NCBI GenBank assembly: GCA_034421515.1
Contig: DAOUKH010000014.1
Span: 1 to 13,253, forward strand
From: DAOUKH01 sp034421515
GTDB taxonomy: Bacteria; Chloroflexota; Dehalococcoidia; SHYB01
Reading direction: 5' to 3'
DNA length: 13,253 nt
Every line of letters begins with the position of its first letter. Within the stretch, counting starts at the first letter, position 1. Positions 1 through 5,243 of this stretch are shown one piece after another. The notes beneath the pieces were generated by a model, which did not search any database, had not been told where the DNA came from, and saw only the letters and a list, made by a program, of their open reading frames with translations. Made by a program: the position numbers and the translations under genes.

Positions 1-57
1 CTTAAGCCTCCCTCCCCTTGTGGGAGGGACAGAGGGAGGGGTCGCGCCGCAGGCGCG
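1..57 (+). repeat. Palindromic repeat A, copy 1
   Basis: The copy starts with CTTAAG, then CCTCCCTCCC, a CTTGT loop, and GGGAGGGACAGAGGGAGGGG (21-40). CGCGCC-GCA-GGCGCG, a second small hairpin, follows at 43-57. The first arms form a GC hairpin, and the four G runs also fit a G3N1G3N5G3N1G3 quadruplex pattern. The spacer from 58 to about 120 is shared with the cluster near 9440-9776 in reverse complement, so it belongs to a larger composite unit. No gene lies at 1-300. Confidence 0.85.
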
Positions 58-122
58 TCGGAGGGGCGGACGCGGGGGGCGGATAGTCAGACGTCTGAGG
101 CGGCGCCCCACCCCACCCCACC

Positions 123-160
123 CCCCTCTCTCATCTCCCCCACAAGGGGGGAGAAGCCAG
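123..160 (-). repeat. Palindromic repeat B, copy 1 (reverse-oriented A variant)
   Basis: The plus strand reads CCCTCTCTCATCTCCCCC, ACAA, GGGGGGAGAAGCCAG. Read on the minus strand this becomes a diverged version of repeat A: CCTCTCCCCC-type arm, CTTGT loop, GGGGGAGATGAGAGAG arm. It lacks the four regular G runs, so no quadruplex pattern is seen. A near-identical copy lies at 1308-1346, and a reverse-complement copy at 9628-9667. Confidence 0.8.
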
Positions 161-182
161 ACCCCCAAGGCGACCCTCCCCT

Positions 183-290
183 CTTAAACCTCCCTCCCCT
201 TGTGGGAGGGAATGAGGGAGGGGTCGCGCCGCAGGCGCGCCGGCGCCCACCTTAAACCTCCCTCCCTTTATGGGAGGGACTGAGGGAGGG
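183..290 (+). repeat. Two palindromic repeat A copies upstream of mutM
   Basis: Copy 2 (183-243) and copy 3 (251-290) are head to tail. Copy 2 keeps the GTCGCGCCGCAGGCGCG tail; copy 3 ends after GGGAGGG at 290. Both have the CCTCCCTCCC / GGGAGGG hairpin and the four-run G pattern (loops AATGA and ACTGA). Copy 3 ends about 30 bp upstream of the candidate mutM -10 element. Confidence 0.85.
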
Positions 291-318
291 CACCCCCCTT
301 GCCCCCGCCCCCGCGCCC

Positions 319-327
319 TGCTACAGT
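319..327 (+). promoter_or_regulatory. Candidate extended -10 promoter for mutM
   Basis: TGCTACAGT is an extended -10 (TGn plus TACAGT at 322-327). There is no recognisable -35, which is usual for this class. Transcription would start near 334, giving a leader of about 40 nt. The same TGCTACA block precedes the DUF2156 gene (9395-9403, minus strand). The mutM ribosome-binding site GGAGG is at 363-367, six bases before the GTG start. Confidence 0.45.
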
Positions 328-373
328 GCCCCCCGTTTTGCGCGCCCCCCGCCGGACGCGCCGGAGGACCCCC

Positions 374-1300
374 GTGCCCGAGCTCCCCGAGGTCGAGGCC
401 GCCAAGCGCTACCTCGAAGCCGCCGGCCTCGTCGGACGCCGCTTCACCGGCGCCGACCTGCGCTGGCCCCGCGCCGTCCGCTCCGTCCCCGTCGAAGACT
501 TCGTCCTCGGCATCACCGGCGCCGCCGTCCGCCGCCTCGACCGCCGCGGCAAGTTCATCCTCATCCACGTAGACCTCCCCTCAAACCTCCCTCCCAGCGG
601 GAGGGACCCCTTAAGCCTCCCTCCCAGCGGGAGGGACCCCTTAAACCTCCCTCCCCTTGTGGGAGGGACTGAGGGAGGGGTCGCGTCCCCCGCCGCCTAC
701 CTCGGCATCCACCTCGGCATGACCGGCTCCGTCCCCATCGCCGACGCCGCCGAGCCGCGCCACAAATTCGCCCACAACATCCTCCGCCTCGACGACGGCC
801 GCGAGCTGCGCTTCATCGACCCGCGCAAGCTCGGCGGCCTGTGGTTCGCGCCCGACGTCGAAATGATCGTGGGGCGGCTCGGAATCGAGCCTCTAGGACG
901 CGATTTCAGCGCCGTTACGCTCCAAAGCCGGCTCGCGGGCCGTTCCGCGCCGATAAAGCCCCTCCTGATGGACCAGGCGCTCATCGCGGGAGTCGGCAAC
1001 ATCTACGCCGACGAAGCGCTCATCCGCGCCGGCGTCGGACCGCTCCGGCCCGCCAATTCGCTCACCGCCGCCGAGATCGCCGCCATCCACGCCGGCCTCG
1101 TCGAATCCCTCCACCTCGCCGTCGACCGCCTCACCTCGCTCGGCGCCTCCGGCAAGCCCCCCACCGGCCGCGAGGAGACCCGCGACTACTTCCTCATCCC
1201 CCGCGAAGCCGGCGCCCCCTGCCGCCGCTGCGGCGCCCCCGTCGCCCGCACCATCATCCGCGCCCGCTCCGCCTACCACTGCCCCACCTGCCAGCGCTAG
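374..1300 (+). CDS. mutM: Formamidopyrimidine-DNA glycosylase (Fpg/MutM) with in-frame repeat insertion
   Basis: This is a base-excision repair enzyme that removes 8-oxoguanine and formamidopyrimidines and nicks the abasic site. The GTG start at 374 follows GGAGG with 6-nt spacing and gives MPELPEVE, placing the obligatory Pro2 nucleophile and Glu3 at the N-terminus; the longer reading from 299 would bury them. Other family landmarks are Lys60 in RRGKF (E. coli Lys57), the HLGMTG loop with Met116, DPRKLG at 149-154 (Leu153 where E. coli has Phe110), the H2TH region (about 194-223), and a C-terminal zinc finger Cys283-x2-Cys286-x16-Cys303-x2-Cys306 with Arg298. The protein is 308 aa, against about 270 for the family. 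The excess is residues about 68-108, encoded by three tandem palindromic repeats and placed in the turn between two N-terminal beta strands. No frameshift or missing catalytic residue was seen, so it is probably functional. Confidence 0.95.
   Translation: MPELPEVEAAKRYLEAAGLVGRRFTGADLRWPRAVRSVPVEDFVLGITGAAVRRLDRRGKFILIHVDLPSNLPPSGRDPLSLPPSGRDPLNLPPLVGGTEGGVASPAAYLGIHLGMTGSVPIADAAEPRHKFAHNILRLDDGRELRFIDPRKLGGLWFAPDVEMIVGRLGIEPLGRDFSAVTLQSRLAGRSAPIKPLLMDQALIAGVGNIYADEALIRAGVGPLRPANSLTAAEIAAIHAGLVESLHLAVDRLTSLGASGKPPTGREETRDYFLIPREAGAPCRRCGAPVARTIIRARSAYHCPTCQR
578..685 (+). repeat. Three tandem repeat A units inside mutM
   Basis: Units of exactly 30 bp lie at 578-607 and 608-637, each with a TCCCTCCC-AGC-GGGAGGGA palindrome. 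They are followed by a longer unit with CTTGT loop and second G-run pair at 638-685. Because 30 bp is 10 codons, they encode tandem decapeptides of the form L-N/S-L-P-P-S-G-R-D-P, then LPPLVGGTEGG. The reading frame of mutM is kept throughout. Confidence 0.9.
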
Positions 1301-1307
1301 GGATCGA

Positions 1308-1346
1308 CCCCTCTCTCTCATCTCCCCCACAAGGGGGGAGAGGCCA
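1308..1346 (-). repeat. Palindromic repeat B, copy 2, just after mutM
   Basis: It begins 8 bp after the mutM stop codon. The sequence closely matches the copy at 123-160 (CATCTCCCCCACAAGGGGGG core). The strong hairpin could act as a 3'-end structure for the mutM mRNA, but there is no following T tract of the intrinsic-terminator type. Confidence 0.8.
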
Positions 1347-1369
1347 GCCCCCAAAAAGCGACCACCCCT

Positions 1370-1430
1370 CTTAACCCTCCCTCCCCTTGTGGGAGGGACA
1401 GAGGGAGGGGTCGCGCCGCAGGCGCGCCGG
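1370..1430 (+). repeat. Palindromic repeat A copy downstream of mutM
   Basis: The full-length copy has a TTAA start, a CCTCCCTCCC arm, a CTTGT loop, four G runs (GGGAGGGACAGAGGGAGGGG) and the CGCGCC-GCA-GGCGCG tail hairpin. With the B copy at 1308-1346 it makes an inverted pair separated by about 23 bp, the same arrangement as 123-243. Confidence 0.85.
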
Positions 1431-1466
1431 CGGGGCGGCGGGGCGGTCCCCCGCGCCACCGCGCCC

Positions 1467-1495
1467 TTGACACCCTCGCCCGCCGCGCCTATCAT
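1467..1495 (+). promoter_or_regulatory. Near-consensus sigma70-type promoter (orphan)
   Basis: TTGACA (1467-1472), a 17-bp spacer and TATCAT (1490-1495) give 11 of 12 matches to the housekeeping consensus. Transcription would start near 1502 and run rightward. No convincing plus-strand gene follows: the region to 1718 is non-coding and beyond it lies phnE2 on the opposite strand. The product would be a short RNA or an antisense transcript into phnE2. Confidence 0.65.
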
Positions 1496-1502
1496 CATGA
1501 CA

Positions 1503-1514
1503 GAACGTACGTTC
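1503..1514. promoter_or_regulatory. LexA-type SOS box
   Basis: GAACGTACGTTC is a perfect 12-bp palindrome matching the GAAC-N4-GTTC core of the Gram-positive-type LexA site; the inner bases also fit the Bacillus-type consensus (R-N-R-Y). It sits 8 bp after the -10 of the promoter at 1467-1495, over the expected start site, which is a classic repression position. That the factor is LexA is inferred from the motif alone, since no lexA gene is in the window. Confidence 0.6.
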
Positions 1515-1718
1515 GTGGCCGGGAGCGGGCCCCTTGCCTGCGGACGCGCAGTGCGGCCCTTTGCCCCGGCGGGCGCAGCCGGCAGTCGCTGTCCGTGGAC
1601 GCGCGGATATGCAGAACCGAGCCGCGCGGGAGCTCGCGCCGCCCCTTGCGGGCGAGCGAATGAGCGGAAGGCGCGCACCGCGGGCGCGCCGGGGGGATTC
1701 CCCCCAAGGTCCGGGGGA
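1515..1718. other. Gene-free region with two GC hairpins
   Basis: No supportable coding region was found. Two perfect hairpins lie close to the phnE2 stop: 1670-1690 (GGCGCGC, 7-nt loop, GCGCGCC) and 1691-1705 (GGGGGG-ATT-CCCCCC). They could end transcription or protect the 3' end for either strand, but neither is followed by a T run. A plus-strand frame stays open from an ATG at 1497 into the phnE2 antisense strand, but it looks like a high-GC artefact. Confidence 0.4.
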
Positions 1719-2549
1719 CTACTGCGCCAGCCGCCGCAGCCGCGCCGAGGCGACGTCGACGAGGAGGACGAGCAGCAGGTACCAGAAGAGGATCAGCGCG
1801 ACCTCGGTGAACTTGAACAGGCTCATCGCCAGCCGGAACTCCGCGCCCAGCCCCCCTGCCGCCACGAACCCCACGACGATCGTGGTGCGGATGATGACCT
1901 CCCACCGGTAGCAGAGGAAGGTCACGAACTTCGGCAGCGCCTCCGGCAGCACCCCGAAGACCAGCACCTGGAGCCGGCTCGCCCCCGTCGACCGCAGCGC
2001 CCGCGCCGGCCGCGTGTCCAGCCCCTCCACGACCTCCGCGCCCAGCTTCCCCAGCACCCCCGCGTTGTGTACCGCCAGCGCCAGCACGCCCGGCCGCACC
2101 CCCTGCGTAAACACGAACACGAAGATCAGCGCCCACACCAGCTCCGGCACCGCCCGGCTCACCGTAAACAGCGCCCGCGTCAGGAAGAACAGCCCCTTCC
2201 ACACCACCGACCCGTACGGCGCCAGGCTGCCCATCATCACGTTCCGCGCCCCGAACATGAACAGCGCCAACGCCGCGATGGCGGCGATCCCGGCGGCGGC
2301 GGCGCTCATCGCCAGCGTCTCGCCCGCCAACCTGGCCTTGTCGGCCCACTCGCCGCCTCTCAAGAAGGCGGGCGTCGTCACCGTGTCGAACCCCAGCAGG
2401 CCCTGGACGAAGTCGAAGCCCCGCTCGAACGTGTCGGCGGAGAAGAAGCGTCCCGCGTCGAACAGCTCGCCGGTGAGCACCGTCACCCACGCCGCCGCGG
2501 CGAGCCCCACGGCGGCGACCACCGACCACGTGCCGAGCCCGGTCTTCAT
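1719..2549 (-). CDS. phnE: Phosphonate-type ABC transporter permease 2 (PhnE family)
   Basis: This is an integral membrane subunit of an oxyanion/phosphonate-type importer, 276 aa. Hydrophobic segments are visible near residues 8-27, 83-100, 118-130, 137-149, 152-162, 219-232 and 249-265. The binding-protein-dependent permease loop that contacts the ATPase is clear at about 181-206 (RALRSTGAS...GVLPEALP). The ATG at 2549 overlaps the TGA of the preceding permease (ATGA, 4 bp), indicating translational coupling, and fixes the start although the frame is open further upstream. It is the last gene of the phnD-phnC-phnE1-phnE2 operon. Its N-terminus carries an extra periplasmic-looking stretch between the first two membrane segments (about 28-78). 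Two different permeases imply a heterodimeric channel. Confidence 0.9.
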   Translation of the reverse strand: MKTGLGTWSVVAAVGLAAAAWVTVLTGELFDAGRFFSADTFERGFDFVQGLLGFDTVTTPAFLRGGEWADKARLAGETLAMSAAAAGIAAIAALALFMFGARNVMMGSLAPYGSVVWKGLFFLTRALFTVSRAVPELVWALIFVFVFTQGVRPGVLALAVHNAGVLGKLGAEVVEGLDTRPARALRSTGASRLQVLVFGVLPEALPKFVTFLCYRWEVIIRTTIVVGFVAAGGLGAEFRLAMSLFKFTEVALILFWYLLLVLLVDVASARLRRLAQ

Positions 2550-3364
2550 CCCTGCTCCACGGCGACGCGCCGCCGCACCAGCGAGCTCCAGACGTCCACG
2601 ACCACGATGAGCGCGATCAGGAAGTAGACGAAGGTCCACATCCGCCCGTAGTCGATGTCCTGGAGTGAGACTTGGATGTTGTGGCCCAGCCCGCCGAGTC
2701 CGACGAAACTGAGCACGGCGGCGGAGCGGATGCCGCACTCGAGGCGGTAGAAGGTGTAGCTGAGCATGTCGGGGAGCGCCATGGGCAGCCGCCCGAACCA
2801 GAAGACGCGCCACTCGGAGGCGCCGGCGCTGCGCAGCGCCCGCAGGGGGGCCTCGGGGACGTCCTGAAGCAGCTCGCCGTAGATCCGCCCCAGGATGCCG
2901 CCGTAGGGGATGCCGAGGGCGAGGACGCCGGCCACGGGCGACAGTCCGATCGCGGCCACGAACAGCCAGGCCCAGACGAGCTCATGGACGGCCCGAAATC
3001 CCGCTAGGGCGAACCTCGAACCCGCCGCCCCGGCCCGCCGCGTCCGCGGACTCCTGAAGACGACCCCGGAGGCGACCACGCCGAACGGGATGCCGATCAG
3101 GAGGGCGACGGTCATGCCGGCGAAGGCATAGGCGATGGTAGTCCAGGTGGAGCGGGCGCCGATGGCGAGTACGTCGGGGGCGAGGTCGGGTTGGAAGGCG
3201 GCGGCGGCGATCTCGCCCATCGCGCTCAGGCCGCCGGTGTTGAAGACGCCGCCCCGCCAGTCGACGGCGGCGAGGCTAAGGAGAAAGGCGCCGACGAGGA
3301 TGGCGGTCAGCGCGCCGCGTCCGCCGAGGAAGCGCCCGCCCAGCCGCCCCTCCCGCTCGTCCAT
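2546..3364 (-). CDS. phnE: Phosphonate-type ABC transporter permease 1 (PhnE family)
   Basis: Integral membrane subunit of the same importer, 272 aa. Likely membrane spans lie near 19-34, 74-100, 118-140, 143-157, 212-226 and 243-261. The permease signature loop is at about 171-198 (EAPLRALRSAGAS...GRLPMALP), followed by the GLGGLG motif typical of PhnE. The ATG at 3364 shares one base with the phnC stop (TGATG). A GTG one codon upstream (3367) is an alternative, since GGGGAG lies only two bases before the ATG. It overlaps phnE2 by 4 bp. The two permeases share the fold and signature motifs but differ clearly elsewhere, so this is an old duplication and not a recent one. Confidence 0.9.
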   Translation of the reverse strand: MDEREGRLGGRFLGGRGALTAILVGAFLLSLAAVDWRGGVFNTGGLSAMGEIAAAAFQPDLAPDVLAIGARSTWTTIAYAFAGMTVALLIGIPFGVVASGVVFRSPRTRRAGAAGSRFALAGFRAVHELVWAWLFVAAIGLSPVAGVLALGIPYGGILGRIYGELLQDVPEAPLRALRSAGASEWRVFWFGRLPMALPDMLSYTFYRLECGIRSAAVLSFVGLGGLGHNIQVSLQDIDYGRMWTFVYFLIALIVVVDVWSSLVRRRVAVEQG

Positions 3365-4176
3365 CACTCCCCGCGCAGACCCTCGAGGGCGTAGAGGTCG
3401 TCGAGCTGGGCCTCGGAGACGCGTTCCGCAGGCGCGTCGAACTGGACCGTGCCGTTGCGCAGCCCGACAAGGCGTCTGAAGTGGGCCCGCGCCAGGGCGG
3501 GGGAATGGACGGCGGCGACGAGGGTCTTCCCGGCGCCGCGGGCGACCTCGGCGAGGATGCGGAGGACCTCCTCGGCCCGCGCGGGGTCGAGGGAGGCGAC
3601 GGGCTCGTCGGCGATGATGACGGCGGGATCCTGCACGAGGACGCGGGCCACGGCGACGCGCTGCTGCTCGCCGCCGGAGAGGAAGCCGGCGCGAACGCGG
3701 GAGCGGTCGGCGATGCCGACCCGGTCGAGGGCCGCGATGCCGAGATGGCGCTCCCGCGGCCAGACGAGGGAGACGATGGATTGGGCCAGGCTCCAGCTTC
3801 CCAGGCGCCCCGCGAGGACGTTGTGCAGCGCCGACAGGTTGGGCACGAGGTCGAACTGCTGGTGGACCATGCCGACCTCTTCAGCGAGCTCGCGCCCCGG
3901 ACGGAGGCGGGCGAGGTCTTTGCCGCGCAGTTGCACCGTTCCTTCGCTCGGCGCGATCTCGCCGGCGATCATGGCGAGCAGGGTCGTCTTGCCGCTGCCG
4001 CTGGGACCCAGGAGCGCGACGGCATCGCCCTGCTCAACGCAGAGCGAGAGCGGATGCACGGCCTCGACGCCGTCGTAGCGCTTTCCCGCGCCCTCGATGA
4101 GGATAGCGGGAGGGCTACTGTTCTTCGATGAGGCCGAGGCCGCGGGCGATGGTCTCGATCGGCCGGTAGTTCTCAT
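3364..4176 (-). CDS. phnC: Phosphonate-type ABC transporter ATP-binding protein (PhnC family)
   Basis: Cytoplasmic ATPase that powers the importer. With the start at 4176 it has 270 aa: Walker A GPSGSGKTT at 57-65, Q-loop at 106-107, ABC signature LSGGEQQ at 166-172, Walker B VIIADEP at 186-192, D-loop SLDP at 195-198 and switch histidine at 224, so all ATPase elements are intact. The start is uncertain. The family domain begins at ILIEGAGKRY (residue 25 here), but there is no ATG, GTG or TTG between the phnD stop and that point. The nearest in-frame ATG (4176) lies 62 bp inside phnD with no clear ribosome-binding site. Either the protein has a 24-residue Ser/Pro-rich tail, or translation starts at a rare codon near 4104-4098. 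The gene ends on the phnE1 start. Confidence 0.88.
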   Translation of the reverse strand: MRTTGRSRPSPAASASSKNSSPPAILIEGAGKRYDGVEAVHPLSLCVEQGDAVALLGPSGSGKTTLLAMIAGEIAPSEGTVQLRGKDLARLRPGRELAEEVGMVHQQFDLVPNLSALHNVLAGRLGSWSLAQSIVSLVWPRERHLGIAALDRVGIADRSRVRAGFLSGGEQQRVAVARVLVQDPAVIIADEPVASLDPARAEEVLRILAEVARGAGKTLVAAVHSPALARAHFRRLVGLRNGTVQFDAPAERVSEAQLDDLYALEGLRGE

Positions 4177-5011
4177 TTGTGGTCGGGATGAAGCGCTCCG
4201 CCTGGAAGGCGTCCATGATTTCTTGCTGGCGGCCGCCGTTGGCGGCGTCGAGGGCGAGGAGGGCGTCGACGAGGCGCTGGCTGAAGCCGTCGCCGTGGAG
4301 GTCGTCGAGCCCCGGCCGCACGACCCAGTGGTAGTCGACGTAGCCGGGCGTGGTGAAGAAGACGTCGACCTTGGAGCGGTCGACGTCGCCATCGCCGACG
4401 CGGGTGTTCCAGACGTTGGCGTTGAGCGCGCCGGCCTCGACGGCGCCGGCCTCGACCTGTTTCCAGGTCGCGTCGTGGGAGCCGCTGTAGGCGACGCCGG
4501 CGAAGTCTTGTTCGGGGTCGATGCCGGCTTCGGTCAGGAAGAAGCGGGGCATGAGGTGGCCGGAGGTGGAGTTCTCGCTGCCGAAGGTGAAGGTCCGGCC
4601 GGGGAGGTCGTTGAAGCTCGCGATCCCCGAGCCGGGGGCGGCGACGAAGACCGAGGTGAAGTTCTCGTCGGTCACGCGTTGGGCCACGGCGTTGGAGCCG
4701 GGCACGGCGAGGCGCGCCTGCACTCCGGTGAGGCCGCCGTACCAGGCGAACTGCACCTCGTCGTTGCGCCAGCCGGTCACGAGGGCGGCGTAGGACTGGG
4801 AGGGCAGGTAGCGGACGTCGGCGCCCGTTTCGTCGGAGAGGTACTCGGCGAGGAGCTTGAACCGGGCCTCGAGGATTGAGACGTCCTGATCAGGGATGCC
4901 GCCGATGTAAAGCGCCGGCGCATCGTCTCCGCCGCATCCGGCGGCGAGTATGGCCGTGGCGGCGGCAGCGGCAATGGCAGTGAGCAGCCGGCGAAGGTGT
5001 TGTTTCAGCAA
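4115..5011 (-). CDS. phnD: PhnD-like ABC transporter substrate-binding lipoprotein
   Basis: This is the extracytoplasmic ligand-binding subunit of the importer, 298 aa from a TTG at 5011, preceded by GAGG with 8-nt spacing. The N-terminus is a lipoprotein signal: basic residues, a hydrophobic Ala-rich core and lipobox LAAGC, with the acylated Cys at 26. The mature part has the family STSG ligand loop (in ENSTSGHLMP) and the YGGLTGVQARL, SGSHDATWKQVEAG and PTTNENYRPIE blocks. From memory of the family these blocks resemble the branch annotated as putative selenate ABC transporter binding proteins more than classical phosphonate PhnD. The substrate could therefore be phosphonate, phosphite or another oxyanion. 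A longer reading to 5140 exists, but it would bury the signal peptide. It leads the operon. Confidence 0.88.
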   Translation of the reverse strand: MLKQHLRRLLTAIAAAAATAILAAGCGGDDAPALYIGGIPDQDVSILEARFKLLAEYLSDETGADVRYLPSQSYAALVTGWRNDEVQFAWYGGLTGVQARLAVPGSNAVAQRVTDENFTSVFVAAPGSGIASFNDLPGRTFTFGSENSTSGHLMPRFFLTEAGIDPEQDFAGVAYSGSHDATWKQVEAGAVEAGALNANVWNTRVGDGDVDRSKVDVFFTTPGYVDYHWVVRPGLDDLHGDGFSQRLVDALLALDAANGGRQQEIMDAFQAERFIPTTNENYRPIETIARGLGLIEEQ

Positions 5012-5135
5012 GGGAGTGTCCTCAGTAGTCGAATGCAAGCGCGAATGGCGCAGGACATCAGGGTGGTGGGAGAAGTGCGGAGCGAGGGAGCGGCCTAGGG
5101 GTCTACCCGTCAGAAGACACGGCAGCCCCACGCCC

Positions 5136-5155
5136 GCCACTCAGCCCGGAGTGGC
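5136..5155. promoter_or_regulatory. Hairpin in the phnD leader
   Basis: GCCACTC (5136-5142), a 6-nt loop and GAGTGGC (5149-5155) form a perfect 7-bp stem in the presumed phnD 5' leader of about 184 nt. No known riboswitch class was recognised. Outer bases CGCC/GGCG can extend the stem past a mismatch. Confidence 0.35.
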
Positions 5156-5179
5156 CGGCGGAGTCGTCAGGTGAAGCCC

Positions 5180-5200
5180 GCGCCGCTCATGAGACGGCGC
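5180..5200. promoter_or_regulatory. Palindrome at the phnD promoter start site
   Basis: GCGCCG (5180-5185) and CGGCGC (5195-5200) are perfect inverted arms around a 9-nt centre that itself contains CTCATGAG. The palindrome lies directly downstream of the candidate -10 and covers the expected transcription start near 5195, as an operator would. The cognate regulator is unknown. Confidence 0.35.
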
Positions 5201-5201
5201 A

Positions 5202-5230
5202 ATCTTGCCAGCCGGAGGGGGGCGTGTCAA
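5202..5230 (-). promoter_or_regulatory. Candidate promoter of the phnDCEE operon
   Basis: On the minus strand, TTGACA (5230-5225) is followed after 17 bp by CAAGAT (5207-5202). The -35 is perfect but the -10 is weak (3 of 6), which suits a regulated promoter. The expected start is near 5195, giving a leader of about 184 nt before the TTG at 5011. It lies just after the end of the CoA-transferase gene (5244), in the same direction. Confidence 0.45.
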
Positions 5231-5243
5231 CGAACGGGCCAAC

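Noticed and set aside
1..290. CRISPR array
   Set aside because: Repeats are palindromic, variable in length and orientation, spacers are themselves repeated, and no cas genes are present.
299..373. N-terminal extension of MutM from the upstream ATG
   Set aside because: It would bury the catalytic Pro2. The GTG at 374 has a good ribosome-binding site and gives the canonical MPELPEVE start.
374..1300. MutM as a pseudogene because of the repeat insertion
   Set aside because: The frame is intact to the stop and the catalytic, H2TH and zinc residues are all present. The insertion is at a strand turn.
1502..1718. Known structural RNA (SRP RNA, RNase P RNA, tmRNA or 6S RNA)
   Set aside because: A GCGGAAGG string recalls SRP RNA, but the surrounding helix 8 pattern is absent, and no conserved RNase P or tmRNA blocks were found.
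1497..2627. Long plus-strand open frame starting just after the orphan promoter
   Set aside because: Past 1719 it is antisense to the well-supported phnE2 and is very rich in Arg, Pro and Gln, typical of a shadow frame in GC-rich DNA. Its ATG lies 2 bp after the -10, so it would not be in the transcript.
5012..5195. Cobalamin-type riboswitch in the phnD leader
   Set aside because: A short GCCACT-like string is present, but the rest of the conserved core, including the B12 box, is not.
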